Below, piece after piece: positions 38,464 through 48,971 of a DNA stretch of 64,000 nt. The stretch is taken from positions 5,616,411 through 5,680,410 of the forward strand of contig NC_087064.1 in NCBI RefSeq assembly GCF_963678635.1. Reading direction: 5' to 3'. The DNA comes from Symsagittifera roscoffensis. Taxonomy: Eukaryota; Xenacoelomorpha; Acoela; Convolutidae. Positions within the stretch are counted from its first letter, which is position 1; the number at the start of each line of letters is the position of its first letter. The translations under genes and the position numbers were made by a program. The notes under the pieces are model-generated. The model did not search any database, was not told the origin of the DNA, and was given only the letters and a program-made list of their open reading frames with translations.

Positions 38464-39015
38464 ATCATAGATGTTTCCTGAAGTAGAATACGTTTTAAAA
38501 TTTTTTAAACTTAATCTAACGATACCAAAAAATCTGTTATTTTTGTCCTTTAACTGCTTTATTCTTGATCGGCACAGTAAATTCACTCAAAATAGGGTTT
38601 TTCAAGCAATTTCAGAGGGCTAAAAAAAATCAATTTTGTTGACATAAAATGTTCGACAAGATTTTTTAAGTTTTTTTTTGAAATTTGGTTTCATCACCAG
38701 CGTAGTTAAAGTCATTAAGACAATCGACACGTGTCACATGTTTTTCCCTTATCTGCTGAAAGTTCTTTTTAGTTTAGCAGTCAAGTTATTCATTTAGCTA
38801 TTACGCGGCGGCAACCAATTGAAACATTTTCAGATTACCTGACGACGTTTTAAAGAGAAGGATGTCAATAGCCTAAGCGATGGCGGCTAGCGAGAGTATT
38901 TCACGGTAGCGCAGCGTCGTTCAGATTAGCAAAAGCGATTTAGCGTTTCTGTTTTTTTAAGGTTTTTTTCTAAACAAACTATTGTGACACAGATGCGAGG
39001 ACTTGAGGCTCCTGA

Positions 39016-39079
39016 ACTCCAGGTCGGGTCTTCGATTCTGGCAGAAGACTCCAGGTCGGCTCTTCGATTCTGGCAGATG
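39016..39079 (+). repeat. 32-bp tandem duplication in a tRNA-like fragment
   Basis: Two copies of ACTCCAGGTCGG.TCTTCGATTCTGGCAGA, one starting at 39,016 and one at 39,048, differing at a couple of bases. TCTTCGATTCTGGC resembles a B box. Confidence 0.65.
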
Positions 39080-39910
39080 ACAAAAATGTTTTTGTTTTCG
39101 TATTTTTACCATTTTTAGAGTTTTATCGCTTTATTTTCTTTGGCGTCTTACCGTTTAATTTCAACCTTTTTATTGTTTAAGACGTTTCATCGCTGGTTTG
39201 CGAAGTGCAGTTTCGCGTTTGTGTTTAATATTACATCCACCTGACATAATTTTAAACACATATAGTAGCAATGATAGCCGGTAAGTATGCTAGTAGCACA
39301 AAATGTTCCGACCATAGTACAACAAATACAAAAAACCAGTTTTTAAGAAGAAGAAAAAGAATAAGAATTTATTTCTTCAGACAATTAAATGCAAAAATAC
39401 AGAAAATGAAGAAACACATTTTTAATAGTCATCATTGAATTTATCTGACATTTTGTATAACATATCTGAAGAGGATAGACCAAGGGCATAATAATTGCCC
39501 GCTTGACGTCTACCCTGGTAGTAGTAAGACACGAAAAGTAAAATAACTATAAATAAAAAGTATTTAAATCATAAAAATGAAAATTTTTCAATTTTTTTTT
39601 CCACTCCTTTCGAAAACATTTTTTTCGAGAATTTATTTAGAGGATCCGGATCATGATTGCAGCTTAGCTTAGTGAGCATCAGTTAAAACTAAGGATCGTA
39701 ATAAAAATTCGAATTTTTTTTTTCTAAGTAATTTTGGAAATTTCATTTTTTTTTTTCAAAAAATGCGATTATCTCGAAAACTACAAGGATTTGGAGCTTC
39801 ACATTTTCAGCATGGATTCGCAGCCCATTATTGAAGTCTGATACAGGTTGACCAAAGGGTAAAATATTTGGTAAATAAAAATATGGTACTATTGATTAGA
39901 CATTGTGTGA

Positions 39911-42795
39911 TTATTTTTCGAAAATAAAATTTGTTAACTCATTATTTCCTAAAATGTATAAATACTTTAATTTGTGAGCTACCGTAAGCACCTGGCTTGC
40001 ATTTAGAGACTGCGAATTAATTGGTATAATTCCGTTTTCCTGAAAAATATTTAAAAGTTTGGTTCTCCGTTTAGTTAAAGAGTGGTTTTCTATTTGGGAT
40101 TTTGGCTTACATATTTTCAGTAAATTCTTTTCCGATCGTCTGGTTGTTTTAATAGAATTATCAAAAGTAAAAAGCGAGTTGAGATAATTCTTTGAATGCA
40201 GGTTCGATAGTGACCCTAGTAGAAACTTGAAACACTCATAAATATAAAATGCATGAACTGTAAGTATTTTGTGCTTTACAAATATATCTGACACGCTTTC
40301 GCAATTGTTTCGAAAAGAAATGAGTCGGATAATTTTTTTTCTGTAATTCAAAAAGCGGAAGTAATGCATTTTAGCTTGTGCAACCGTACACTAAAATTCC
40401 ATACTGAATGATAGACCTAATGTTTGATTCATAATACCTAAACATAACAGAGCTCGGCATGTAATGCCTTGTTTTAGCAATTATTCCACATTGTTTTCGT
40501 AATTTTTTTCTGACAAAATCAATATGATTAGAAAATCCTAGTTTGAAATCAATGTTTATACCTAAGTATTTCCAATATATTTCTGACGATAAGTTTTTGC
40601 CATCATATAATATTGTTTCATTAGAAGCGCTTTTCCTAGTGAAATTTATTTGAACTGTTTTTTTTTCATGTTAAGTGAGAGCCTATTAGCGGCAAGCCAT
40701 TCCGCAACTGCATTAAAGTCATCACTCAGTTTTTCGAGTGGTCGATCTATTGCTACTAAAGTGGTATCATTGGCAAACAAGTATACTTCCGAGTTATTGA
40801 CAACGTTTGGTAGATCATTGACATATAAAAGAAAGAGAAGTGGACCTAAAATGGATCCTTGTGGTACACCGCTGTTCATTGTTCGAAAATTTGATCGCAC
40901 ACCAGATATCTCTACACATTGTTTACGATTTGACAAATAGCTCACTATACATTGTAGACATTTACCTACAAGACCATAATATGGCAATTTTTTTAATTAA
41001 GATATCATGATTTAGGGTATCAAAGGCCTTCTTTAAATCAAGGAATATTGATGGAATGAATTTCTTATTTGAAAGGCGCATTTTTTCGGTAACCTCGGCG
41101 ATGGAATCAATGGTGTTGTGTTTGATTCTGTATCCAAGCTGTTTACAGTATATGAAGTTAAATTGCTCTAAATAATTATATATTCGGTTGAACATCACAT
41201 GTTCGAAAATTTTACCTAGCATCTAAAGCAAAGCAATTGGCCTATAATTGTTTAAATCTAATTTGGATCCATCCTTGTGAAATGGCAGTATTTTTGCTTG
41301 GGATAACTCGGTGGGAAAGATTGCCTGCTTAATGGAAGCATTGATCAGTATTGTTAAGCTTGGTATAATTGCATGCGAACATGCTTTCAGAATATTATTA
41401 CTAACATCATCTAGCCCTACGGAGGCTTTTGATTTTAAATCGGATAGAATTGAGGCAATTTTGTTTTCATTAACTGGTTTTAGGTATATTGATACAATTG
41501 GCTCCTTAATTCTTATTTCTAATTCGGGAGTTGATAACTTTCACAAATTTATCTGCAATTTGTCCAAAAAGTTGTTGAAGTCGTTTGCAATTGTCTGTGG
41601 ATCTGTATGCCTATCGCCACTTTCACTTATAATATCACTGACATCTCTATTACTTCCATTCGATCCTTTTAACATATTTAAAAATTTATATATTTGTCTG
41701 GAGTCACCAATACATGTTTGAAATTTCTTCATATAAAAATTTTTAGAGCTTCTGATTTCTGATCTAACTCTGTCATTTAATTCCTTATACCGAAGCTTAA
41801 TCAAGTGATTATTTTTACTTTGCGCCAATAAATGATGCTGCTTATTTCTTTTAGTGATGAGGTTTTTAATTTTATTTGATATCCACGGAGGACACTTGGT
41901 GGTTTTATTAATTTTTTTGATCATTGGGGCAAATTGGTCCAAAACTTTAATAAGCGTTTTGTGAAACCTTGAAAAAGTTTTATTTACATTTTCATTTTCG
42001 TTCAATGATAAATTGTTCATTTCATGCAGTAATACGAAGTTGAAATTTTGAACCTTCTCCGCACTCTTTAGAAAAGACGTATCTCTTACCAGGATTGCTT
42101 CATTATCATTATCTGAACTGTCTTTATTGAATTTCATTATAACCGGATAATGATCTGCAAAATTTTGATGAGTTAACACTTTCACAGTTGAATCACTTAC
42201 ATTTGTAATAAAATGATCTAAACATGTTTCTGAATTTTCTTAACCCTTGTGGGTGAAAAACTTAAAAGACTGAATCCATTTGATTCTATTGCATCGATGT
42301 ATTTAGCTGTTGCTGAATTATGTTTCTGAATATCTATATTAATATCTCCACACACAATGACTTCACAATTTAAGTATTGCAAGCTCTCCAATACTTCATC
42401 CAGTTTTTCAATGAACTCCAATTTGTTATTCCTTGGTGGGTTGTATATCACCAAGAAAATTACTTGTTTCCTCTTATTTTCAGTTCTAGCATAAGGCTTT
42501 CATCAATGGAACAATCCAAAACTTTAATTATTTCAACTTCTTTTAGTGATTGAAACAAGATTCCTCCTCCTCTTGTTGGCCTGGGCTTGGATACAACATT
42601 GTATCCACTTAACCTATATAGTTTTTCATCATCCTCTTTATCTAGCCATGTTTCAGTGACAGCTACTATATTAGGCGGTGACTCCAGACTATATACTAAC
42701 GCTTCTAATTCTTCGCTGTGTTTTTTTAACGATCTAGCATTTATAAGTAGCACACTAATTGGCATTGTATCAATTTTAGCACATGCTTTTTTCAA
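39911..42795 (-). pseudogene. LINE ORF2 remnant: endonuclease and reverse transcriptase
   Basis: Pieces in order on the minus strand. 42,795-42,460: endonuclease start, with LLINARSLKKH and VAVTETWLD, the N and E motifs of the APE-type endonuclease. 42,454-42,218: endonuclease, with VICGDINIDI-like VIVCGDINIDIQKHN. 42,185-41,541: endonuclease end (HYPVI) and linker. 41,222-40,962: RT block A, FLDLKKAFDTLNHDIL. 40,987-40,646: GVPQGSILGPLLF and FANDTTL. 40,369-39,911: C-terminal domain. The pieces lie in shifted frames, and the catalytic pair reads AN instead of AD-D (FAND for FADD), so this copy is inactive. The N-to-C order and spacing are those of a single CR1/L2-type ORF2. Confidence 0.75.
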
Positions 42796-42804
42796 TTCTG
42801 GTTG

Positions 42805-43734
42805 TTAGTTAGTTACAAAGCATTGCTCTAGATCAGCTAATTGATACTTCAACTTCAACCCTCCCTCAAACAATCCCTTGATGGTCTGCACCCTTGAATC
42901 TCCAGCTATTTTGTAGTTTTTTGTTCCCTCTCTTGTCCATACATTTTCAATTCTCGTATCTGTCTTCATCATATTAAAAAACTTCACTCTTGCCAGCGTT
43001 AGATCCTCAAATACTCGTACATTTTTCAGTTCATCGATGTCTTTGAATTTCTTCTTACTTCTTAAAAGATCTATTCTTGAGCTCCTATTAGCGAATCGGG
43101 CAATAATAGGTCTCGGTCCTTGTGATCGGGTGGGAAGGCGATGGGCGATTGAGATATTGCTTTTTTCCAGGTTGCTGTCCACTTTACTTGCAATATCGAT
43201 CACCTTTACTGTAGTGGCGTCACTTGATTCCCAATTTTGGCGATTGTCGTTTGTGGCGTTTTCTGGAATTCCCATTATCCGGACGTTTTCTCTTCTAATA
43301 TATGTTTCAATCACTTCTGATTCGGACAAAGCTTTGAGGGTCATTTCTCGACTTTGCCACGCCATCTGTTTTTTCACTGCGTTTTTTACTTCCAGTTTTG
43401 CTTCTCCTATGGCTTTGTTGAGCATCTCCTCGAATGTCGTTTTCAAACTTTCTTTTATTTTTTGAACAATTTCGGGAATTATTGCTTTCATCTTTTCTTC
43501 AATGGTGTCTGAGATGGTCCTTGAAAAATCTCCTCCTTCAATAATAGAGTCGAGTGGACTTAGATCGATTTTTTTGTCGCTGACTGGTGTGAATGGCGTC
43601 TGATCCTTGTATCTCAAAACTGGAATTGTTTGCTCCTCGGTCGTTATTGTTTGATCCTCCGCGTTGTTCTCAGTTTGCGTCTCCGCCACAATATTTGTCT
43701 GCATTTCGCTCTCCTGCATTTGGTTTTCCATCAT
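42805..43734 (-). CDS. LINE ORF1 protein (309 aa)
   Basis: Intact frame from ATG at 43,734 to a stop at 42,805, ten bases before the ORF2 start. Residues about 1-70 are Gln/Glu/Thr-rich. Residues about 80-130 form an amphipathic, coiled-coil-like helix. Residues about 140-225 (YIRRENVRIMGIPE, then HRLPT and PIIARFANRSSR) match the RRM-type RNA-binding region of L1-like ORF1 proteins, followed by a basic C-terminal domain. Known role: RNA chaperone that packages the LINE transcript. Its intactness next to a broken ORF2 suggests moderate age. Confidence 0.7.
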   Translation of the reverse strand: MMENQMQESEMQTNIVAETQTENNAEDQTITTEEQTIPVLRYKDQTPFTPVSDKKIDLSPLDSIIEGGDFSRTISDTIEEKMKAIIPEIVQKIKESLKTTFEEMLNKAIGEAKLEVKNAVKKQMAWQSREMTLKALSESEVIETYIRRENVRIMGIPENATNDNRQNWESSDATTVKVIDIASKVDSNLEKSNISIAHRLPTRSQGPRPIIARFANRSSRIDLLRSKKKFKDIDELKNVRVFEDLTLARVKFFNMMKTDTRIENVWTREGTKNYKIAGDSRVQTIKGLFEGGLKLKYQLADLEQCFVTN

Positions 43735-44632
43735 CTATCGTCTCTGAAACTATTTAATAAGTTTATCACAACAATTAGGCTAATTAGGGAATATTTAAAA
43801 AAAAATAGTCTCGTTTTTTTCTGCGTGGTATGATAAAAGGATCTGAACAAAACAAACTTTTTTGCAGAATCTTATTAGTTTTTTTTGAACCAAAATGGCG
43901 CTAAACAAGCTCCAAAAGCTGCCTTTATCTGGCAAAAAAAAACTAAAATTTTCCGGCTTAATTTAATCATAAATAAGCTATTGTAATTTTCGTTGTTTAC
44001 TTAAGCCTACTCGCTCGCTCGCATTTAGACGAAAAATTGAAAACTTCGAATCGGTTTTTCTCAAATTGGTGAAGTTTTTTGAAAATTGTTAATGACGTTC
44101 GAATCACGACTAAAAGGGCTTTAATATGATATAGCATTCAACCCAGTTCGATGATAATTTGTGGTACCCGATTTTACGTCGAAAACAAAAAAAATAAACA
44201 AGCACCCGAAAAAAAGCTCCATGTTTGGTCGGAGCAAAAACTGTTTGAAGAAGCTCGGTATACTCATTTAGAAGTATGGTCCTGTTAAAAACCTCGTTCA
44301 GAAATATGGCCGTGAGAAGCTACCTATGGTCTTGTAAAAGAGCCGGACAGAAAAGTTGTTTGAAATAGTTTCTAAGTTTTACTATTGAAGTGATAATTTT
44401 TGATGATTTCGTTGTAAAGAAATCTTACGAAGAATTGTTTGCTTTTTTGTTGTTTTCATCCACTTGAAGTAATTTCAAGTGGTCTTGCGGGACCACACTT
44501 CTAAACGGGTTTTCAAATGGGACTCTTTCAAAATGGCTAGACCACGCTTCCAAACGAGTAACACGCTTGGATAATTGGCTGAACCAAAATTCAGGATGTC
44601 TTTAAAAGTTAATGCTCGTTTTAGAGTTGGTT

Positions 44633-47600
44633 ATGGCTAGTAATTCGGGTTCTTCGGGACTTTCAATACCAACCAGTGGTAAGTAATTATATCTAAAGTT
44701 CAAATAAACAAAGTGAACTGACTGATAAATATATTGTACTGCAAATCAATAACGAATGGCAAGCTTTGCGTCTTAAGGAATATTTTGATCGATCAGTTAG
44801 TTTAATTTGGGACGGAATAATTTGTTTGATTAGTTGTTTTAGTTTTGGTCAGAATAGTATTTTGGTTGATTTATCGTTCTATTTGTGTCGGAAGATTAGA
44901 GTCGTCTAATTTTTTCAGTGTCGGCAGGAATTAGTGAAGTCATTATTCAACAACAGCAATTACAGCAGCAATTGATGCTTCGACAGTTACAAGCACAACA
45001 ACAACAAGCACAGCAGTTGCAGATAGCAAACATGAACAGTGTAACCAATTCGAACAGAGTTCAAGGTCAGGTCAGACATTCAGGAGGTCAACAGCAACAG
45101 GCGCAGTTACACACCAGTCATCAGAATCAGACCCAAAGTATATAGTTGATAGCAATTTTTGGCATTATCGTTTTTTAATGAATATATACAGAATAAGATG
45201 ACCTTCAACTCAGCAAAGACATTGACTAAGTTTTCAAGATGCATCAACATATGTTATTTCTAACTGGAAAATTCTTGTTCTACAGTTGTAGAGGCAGTTT
45301 TACCCATTTAGACACTTATTTAATTTTCTTGCTTTAAAGAGGAAAAACACAATTGAGTAGTGAAAACAAATTTGTCATTAACTATGTTAACAGTAAGTGG
45401 TGCATCTCAACCAGCGCAACAACATCAACAAGGGTTCAATGTGCCCTCAGTCGCCGTGAACAACACGGCTGCAGCAGCTGCTGCACTTTCTGCAACTTCG
45501 GCCTCAGTGCCTCAATACAGACTGTCTTCGTCCACGCCGCAGAATAAATATGGACAGGTACTTTTATTGTGCTTCTTTTCAGCAGTATTTTTATACAATC
45601 CTAAAAAGTGTGCATAACGGCATTGACGATGAAGCTTAAGGTTCCATCATATTGGCTATCTATTTGATTTCAAAAAATCGGGTACACCCACTTTTGTTTT
45701 CTGATTTTAAAAATATTTTCTAGTTTTTTCGAATTTGCCGTTGATGTTGCCCGTAGGTGTTTGCATGATTGTCTTTAATGACTCGGAAGAGGGTCGGTTG
45801 CTTCCATGAACCATTTGGTGCTATGGTGATTGAGTTAGAGGTGTAGTTGATGAAATGCTGTGTTCCATTCAGGACCAGTTTTTGATATAGAGTTGTCAAT
45901 TCTGTGTCTACTTGAGTTCAGAAACTTCGAGTGCTCGGTTCGAAGTGAAGCAAGGGTTCTCGTTGTGCTGCTCTTCTATTGCCCCCGGTTCTGCTCAATG
46001 CAGGACCAACCGTGGGGGAGGGTGGGTGTCATTCATTGTGCCGTAGCCGGTCCTACATTGAGCAGGCGGATGACTTTGCGACTCTCTAACCGTGACGGAA
46101 GTGGGATTTGAACGCACGACCCTCGTGATTACAGACGCTTGCTGTGCCCCACTCGGCGACGTTGTGCCTACTCGTTGTGCTGCTCGGCAGTTTTTGTATA
46201 TCCGTAGAAATTGTTCGATTCTATGTTTTGCAGGACTGGCATTGCGTTTTCGCATGCGAGGAGGGCCTACATCCAGTTCACCTCTTTGTTTTTTCTGTAA
46301 TTAGATTTACGAAAACCTTATATAAATTGGCTTTTGATGTTCTGAACTGTAATAAAACCAGGCATAATGAACTACCGAACCAAGTATTACAACATTTCTT
46401 ACTTGCTAATTATCATAATAACAATTTTTAGAGAGCTTTTTATTATGTCATTCCTTGGGAGATGGGAAACTGACTGGAAAAGAGCCTAAAACTTCGTTTC
46501 TGTATTGTTTTCAGGGGTTTTTGTTTTTTTTTGTCCAGGGTTTCGCTGACGTTGAAAGGCTTTGAGCATCTGTAGCGTTTTAAAAGAGTTATTTTCTTGA
46601 GTCTGGGGGTGTGTTGGGCTCTTTCGTGCAGTGATTCCCATGTTGGTCCAGGTAAGTGGCTTGTGTGGCGATGTCGTAGGAGGTGCGAAATCGTAGGTGT
46701 CTTCGAACTGAGAAAGAGACTGTTTAATATTGTAGGTGGTCTATGTGTAAGACTGCGTTAACCCGTAATTGTTCTGAAGGCACTGTTCTGAGCGGCCATT
46801 TGGTACTCTTTTAGCGTTGCCTTCGGAGAGAGTTGGCGTGATAACATGGACGGCGTACTCTAGTTCTGCATTTAAGACCTGACTAAACTTTTGTGTGTCA
46901 GTCACGGAGATCTTTCATCTGGCTTTTCTTTTTTCATCTAGATTGTTGTGTTGCTGTTTTGGTTATGAAATCTGGGTTGATCTTGAATTGAACCATTTCC
47001 GGTGTTATCATGTTGACGCACGCAACTCTCATCTTTTGAGATTTTCAGATGTATGCCTTCGAAGAACTGCACAGCTTGGAGTGCTTCATGATGCCGAGTG
47101 TTTTCGACGTGTTCCTTGCAAGAAGCACAGTTCTGTTGGCTAGTTTCTTTCAGGCGTATAAATAAAACCCCGGTTTTCAAAACGTTTAAGGGGGCTTTTG
47201 TTACCTTACCCGCCACCGTTACGCATGTTTAACGGATTGACTGTTCACATTTTTGAACTAGGTTTCGACACTTTTATGAAGGTATAAAACAAATGTCTCT
47301 ACTGGTGCAAATTGAGCGACGCACATTCAGCAAAATTCTAATTTTCACTTTTTTTTGCAATAGTTTTTGTTTTAGATATTATTTTTTATTTTTAGACATA
47401 TAAAAAAAACATTTGTTAGCCTAAAAAAGCAATTTAACGAACGTTATAATCGCTCAACTTGTTGGCTTTAACCGCTTGAAATTAATCTGAAAGTCAAAAA
47501 CTTCAAACTGATTTTTCTCGACACTGGGTCATCTTTTTGAAAACTTCGCATCTCGACTGAAAGGGGTTCAAGATGTTATATCACTCAACCCATTCAGATA

Positions 47601-48372
47601 TTTATTTCTGGTACCTGATTTTGCTTGGAAAACAAAAAAAAATAAGAATAACTTCAACACACCCAAATACAAAGTTCCTCCCCATTTGCAATGGTCGGAA
47701 CAAAAATGTGATCAAAAATGTCTGGACCGGCTAACCGTCTTGACATGATGTTTGCTTCTTTGGTGAAATTAGAGTCTGCTTGTTGTCAATATTTGATGAG
47801 AGGAATGGGCTGGAAATAAAAAATAGCAATTCAAGTGTTTTTTATTATTTCAGTTGTTGGCCGTGATCGATGATCTAGGCAGAGACATCAGGCCCTCGTA
47901 TGCAGGCAGTCGCAGTGCACAGGAACGTCTGAAGAAAGGTAAACTTTCATTCAGTTTTCAATTGGCTCCAATTTTGCAGAACTTTCGAGTCGGTTCATGA
48001 TTTAGTTTGGGAGATATTCAATTTTCTCAGGAAAATGTTTTGATCGATAGTCCCGATTTTTCAACTCTTATGGAATTCTAAAATTTCGGGCATTAAATTT
48101 TAAATTTTAGCCATCAAATGATAATTATTTAATCATGTCAAGTATGTGCTTCTGGAAAAATATGAAACAGAGAATAGTTTTGATCAATGACCTCTTCAAT
48201 TCCTGCGTAAAAGAGGAGCTTAGAATTGGTTTTTCAAACATATTTACTTGATTTGATCTTCGTGAGCTATCGAGATTTAAATGTTCTCATTGTTGTTTCA
48301 GGTATCGTGCTGGCCAGGTCCATAGTGAGAGAGTGCATTATTGAGGCAGAAATGAACGCCAAAAACAACTGA
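44633..48372 (+). CDS. CDK2AP1: CDK2AP1/CDK2AP2 (DOC-1) family protein, five exons, 194 aa
   Basis: Exons 44633-44678, 44919-45137, 45394-45557, 47854-47938 and 48302-48372. Phases agree and all introns are GT-AG. The C-terminal 60 residues (135-194) carry the family core: [47 protein letters not shown] and EAEMNAKNN. This matches the vertebrate CDK2AP1 C-terminus (KYAELL, EIRPTYAGS, ERLKRGI, ARGLVREC). Known: CDK2AP1 binds CDK2 and is a small subunit of the NuRD/Mi-2 chromatin-remodelling complex in the nucleus. The N-terminal part is longer than in vertebrates (about 115 aa total there). It has a Gln-rich tract (about residues 24-45), a second Q-rich patch (about 70-90) and an Ala-rich run (about 115-127). 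The short first exon (MASNSGSS...) is the least certain. Family assignment is strong; which paralogue is not decided. Confidence 0.9.
45991..46065. repeat. 17-bp inverted repeat with 41-nt loop
   Basis: CTGCTCAATGCAGGACC (45,991-46,007) pairs with GGTCCTACATTGAGCAG (46,049-46,065) with one mismatch. It sits just beside a tRNA-like head on the minus strand and is GC-richer than its surroundings, so it probably belongs to the same retroposon. Confidence 0.65.
46095..46180 (-). mobile_element. tRNA-like SINE head, minus strand
   Basis: On the minus strand GTCGCCGAGTGGGGCACAGC gives a good A box (class II tRNA type) and GTGCGTTCAAATCCCAC a good B box. Anticodon-loop-like bases lie between. The acceptor stem is not convincingly closed and repeat sequence continues on both sides, so a SINE is more likely than a tRNA gene. 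Confidence 0.5.
47395..47710 (+). repeat. GGTCGGAACA-family repeat, right-end fragment
   Basis: Shares CTTCAAACTGATTTTTCTCG, GAAAACTTCGCATCTCGACT, a GGTACCTGATTTTGC block and the end CCCCATTTGCAATGGTCGGA with the right arm of the repeat at 43,800-44,240 (there GGTACCCGATTTTACG and TTTGGTCGGAGC). Confidence 0.55.
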
Positions 48373-48971
48373 TCATGAAACTCAATCTAAAAAAAGTCTA
48401 GGAAGTATTTGTGCATTAGTTTATTCTTGTTTCGTAAGTTTATTGCTACTCTTTTGAATTTAAACTTTAATTTACTGAGTTTTGTTGAAGGAGCCATGAA
48501 TGAGAATCACTGGTTGCTCTGTGAAATGTTTTTTAGACGTTTACTTTTCAAGGAAATATTATCGATGTGATATTTTCGAGTTGAAAAGAAATTGTTACAA
48601 ATTGGTCAATATAGGTTCAAGTTGGCAATTTTTTTGTTCACGTCTTATTTTTGGTTCATTTTTTTCAAATGCGTGTTCAGATGATCTCTTTTGCTTCATC
48701 ATTCTTTCTTTCTTTATTTAGACACCTCTTCATGTTGTCTGAGGCGTTAGTTGATAGATCTTCGAGTTTGCTCTTAGGTATTTTTAAAGGCTGTTTCTCA
48801 CAATTCTGTGGGGTTTCTTTGTTTCAAATTGTTCATTTCTATGCTTCAATACAGTGCACTTCTACGTATATTAGTCATTAGTCGACCCTCATATGAGAAC
48901 TACTAATAATTTGTACTCCGGGACAATATCCTCAAGCTAGCAGAGTCTACAAATATCTGGCTGTTTTTCAG

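Larger units (their letters stand above)
32256..39264 (+). other. Intergenic DNA after the hexokinase gene, repeats only
   Basis: The first few hundred bases should be 3' UTR. After that I see no gene in 7 kb. Contents: two R-family modules (about 34,213 and 34,400), solo hairpin repeats (35,923-35,961; 35,975-36,013; 38,425-38,463), a 12-base G run near 37,575, tRNA-like fragments near 37,680-37,740 and 38,055-38,110, and a 32-bp tandem duplication at 39,016-39,079. The remainder is T-rich unassigned sequence. Confidence 0.6.
39345..43795 (-). mobile_element. CR1/L2-type LINE, near full length, degraded
   Basis: Minus-strand order: ORF1 (43,734-42,805), endonuclease, reverse transcriptase, C-terminal region (to 39,911), 3' UTR of about 560 bp, and an AATAAATTCTTATTC plus CTT-rich end at 39,350-39,375. 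ORF1 is intact; ORF2 is split over several frames. The 5' border is placed by comparison with the uninterrupted host repeat and is accurate to a few tens of bases. Confidence 0.8.
39265..44240. repeat. GGTCGGAACA-family repeat interrupted by a LINE
   Basis: Left part: GATAGCCGGTAAGTATGC, then AAATGTTCCGACCATAGTAC (39,268-39,345). Right part: TTTTTTTCTGCGTGGTATG (near 43,812), CTCGCTCGCATTTAGACGAA (near 44,012) and the end TTTGGTCGGAGCAAAAACTG (near 44,226). These blocks occur in the same order, reverse-complemented, in the uninterrupted copy at 22,555-23,105. The LINE therefore inserted into an existing copy of this repeat. Confidence 0.6.
45558..47853 (+). other. CDK2AP1-like intron 3 (2.3 kb) with structured repeats
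   Basis: Contains a 17-bp inverted repeat (45,991-46,065), a minus-strand tRNA-like SINE head (about 46,095-46,180), T/G-rich unassigned DNA (46,440-47,300) and a GGTCGGAACA-family repeat (47,395-47,705). No additional exon is needed. Confidence 0.6.

Noticed and set aside
46095-46180. Minus-strand tRNA gene
   Set aside because: Good A and B boxes, but no closing acceptor stem and repeat-like flanks.
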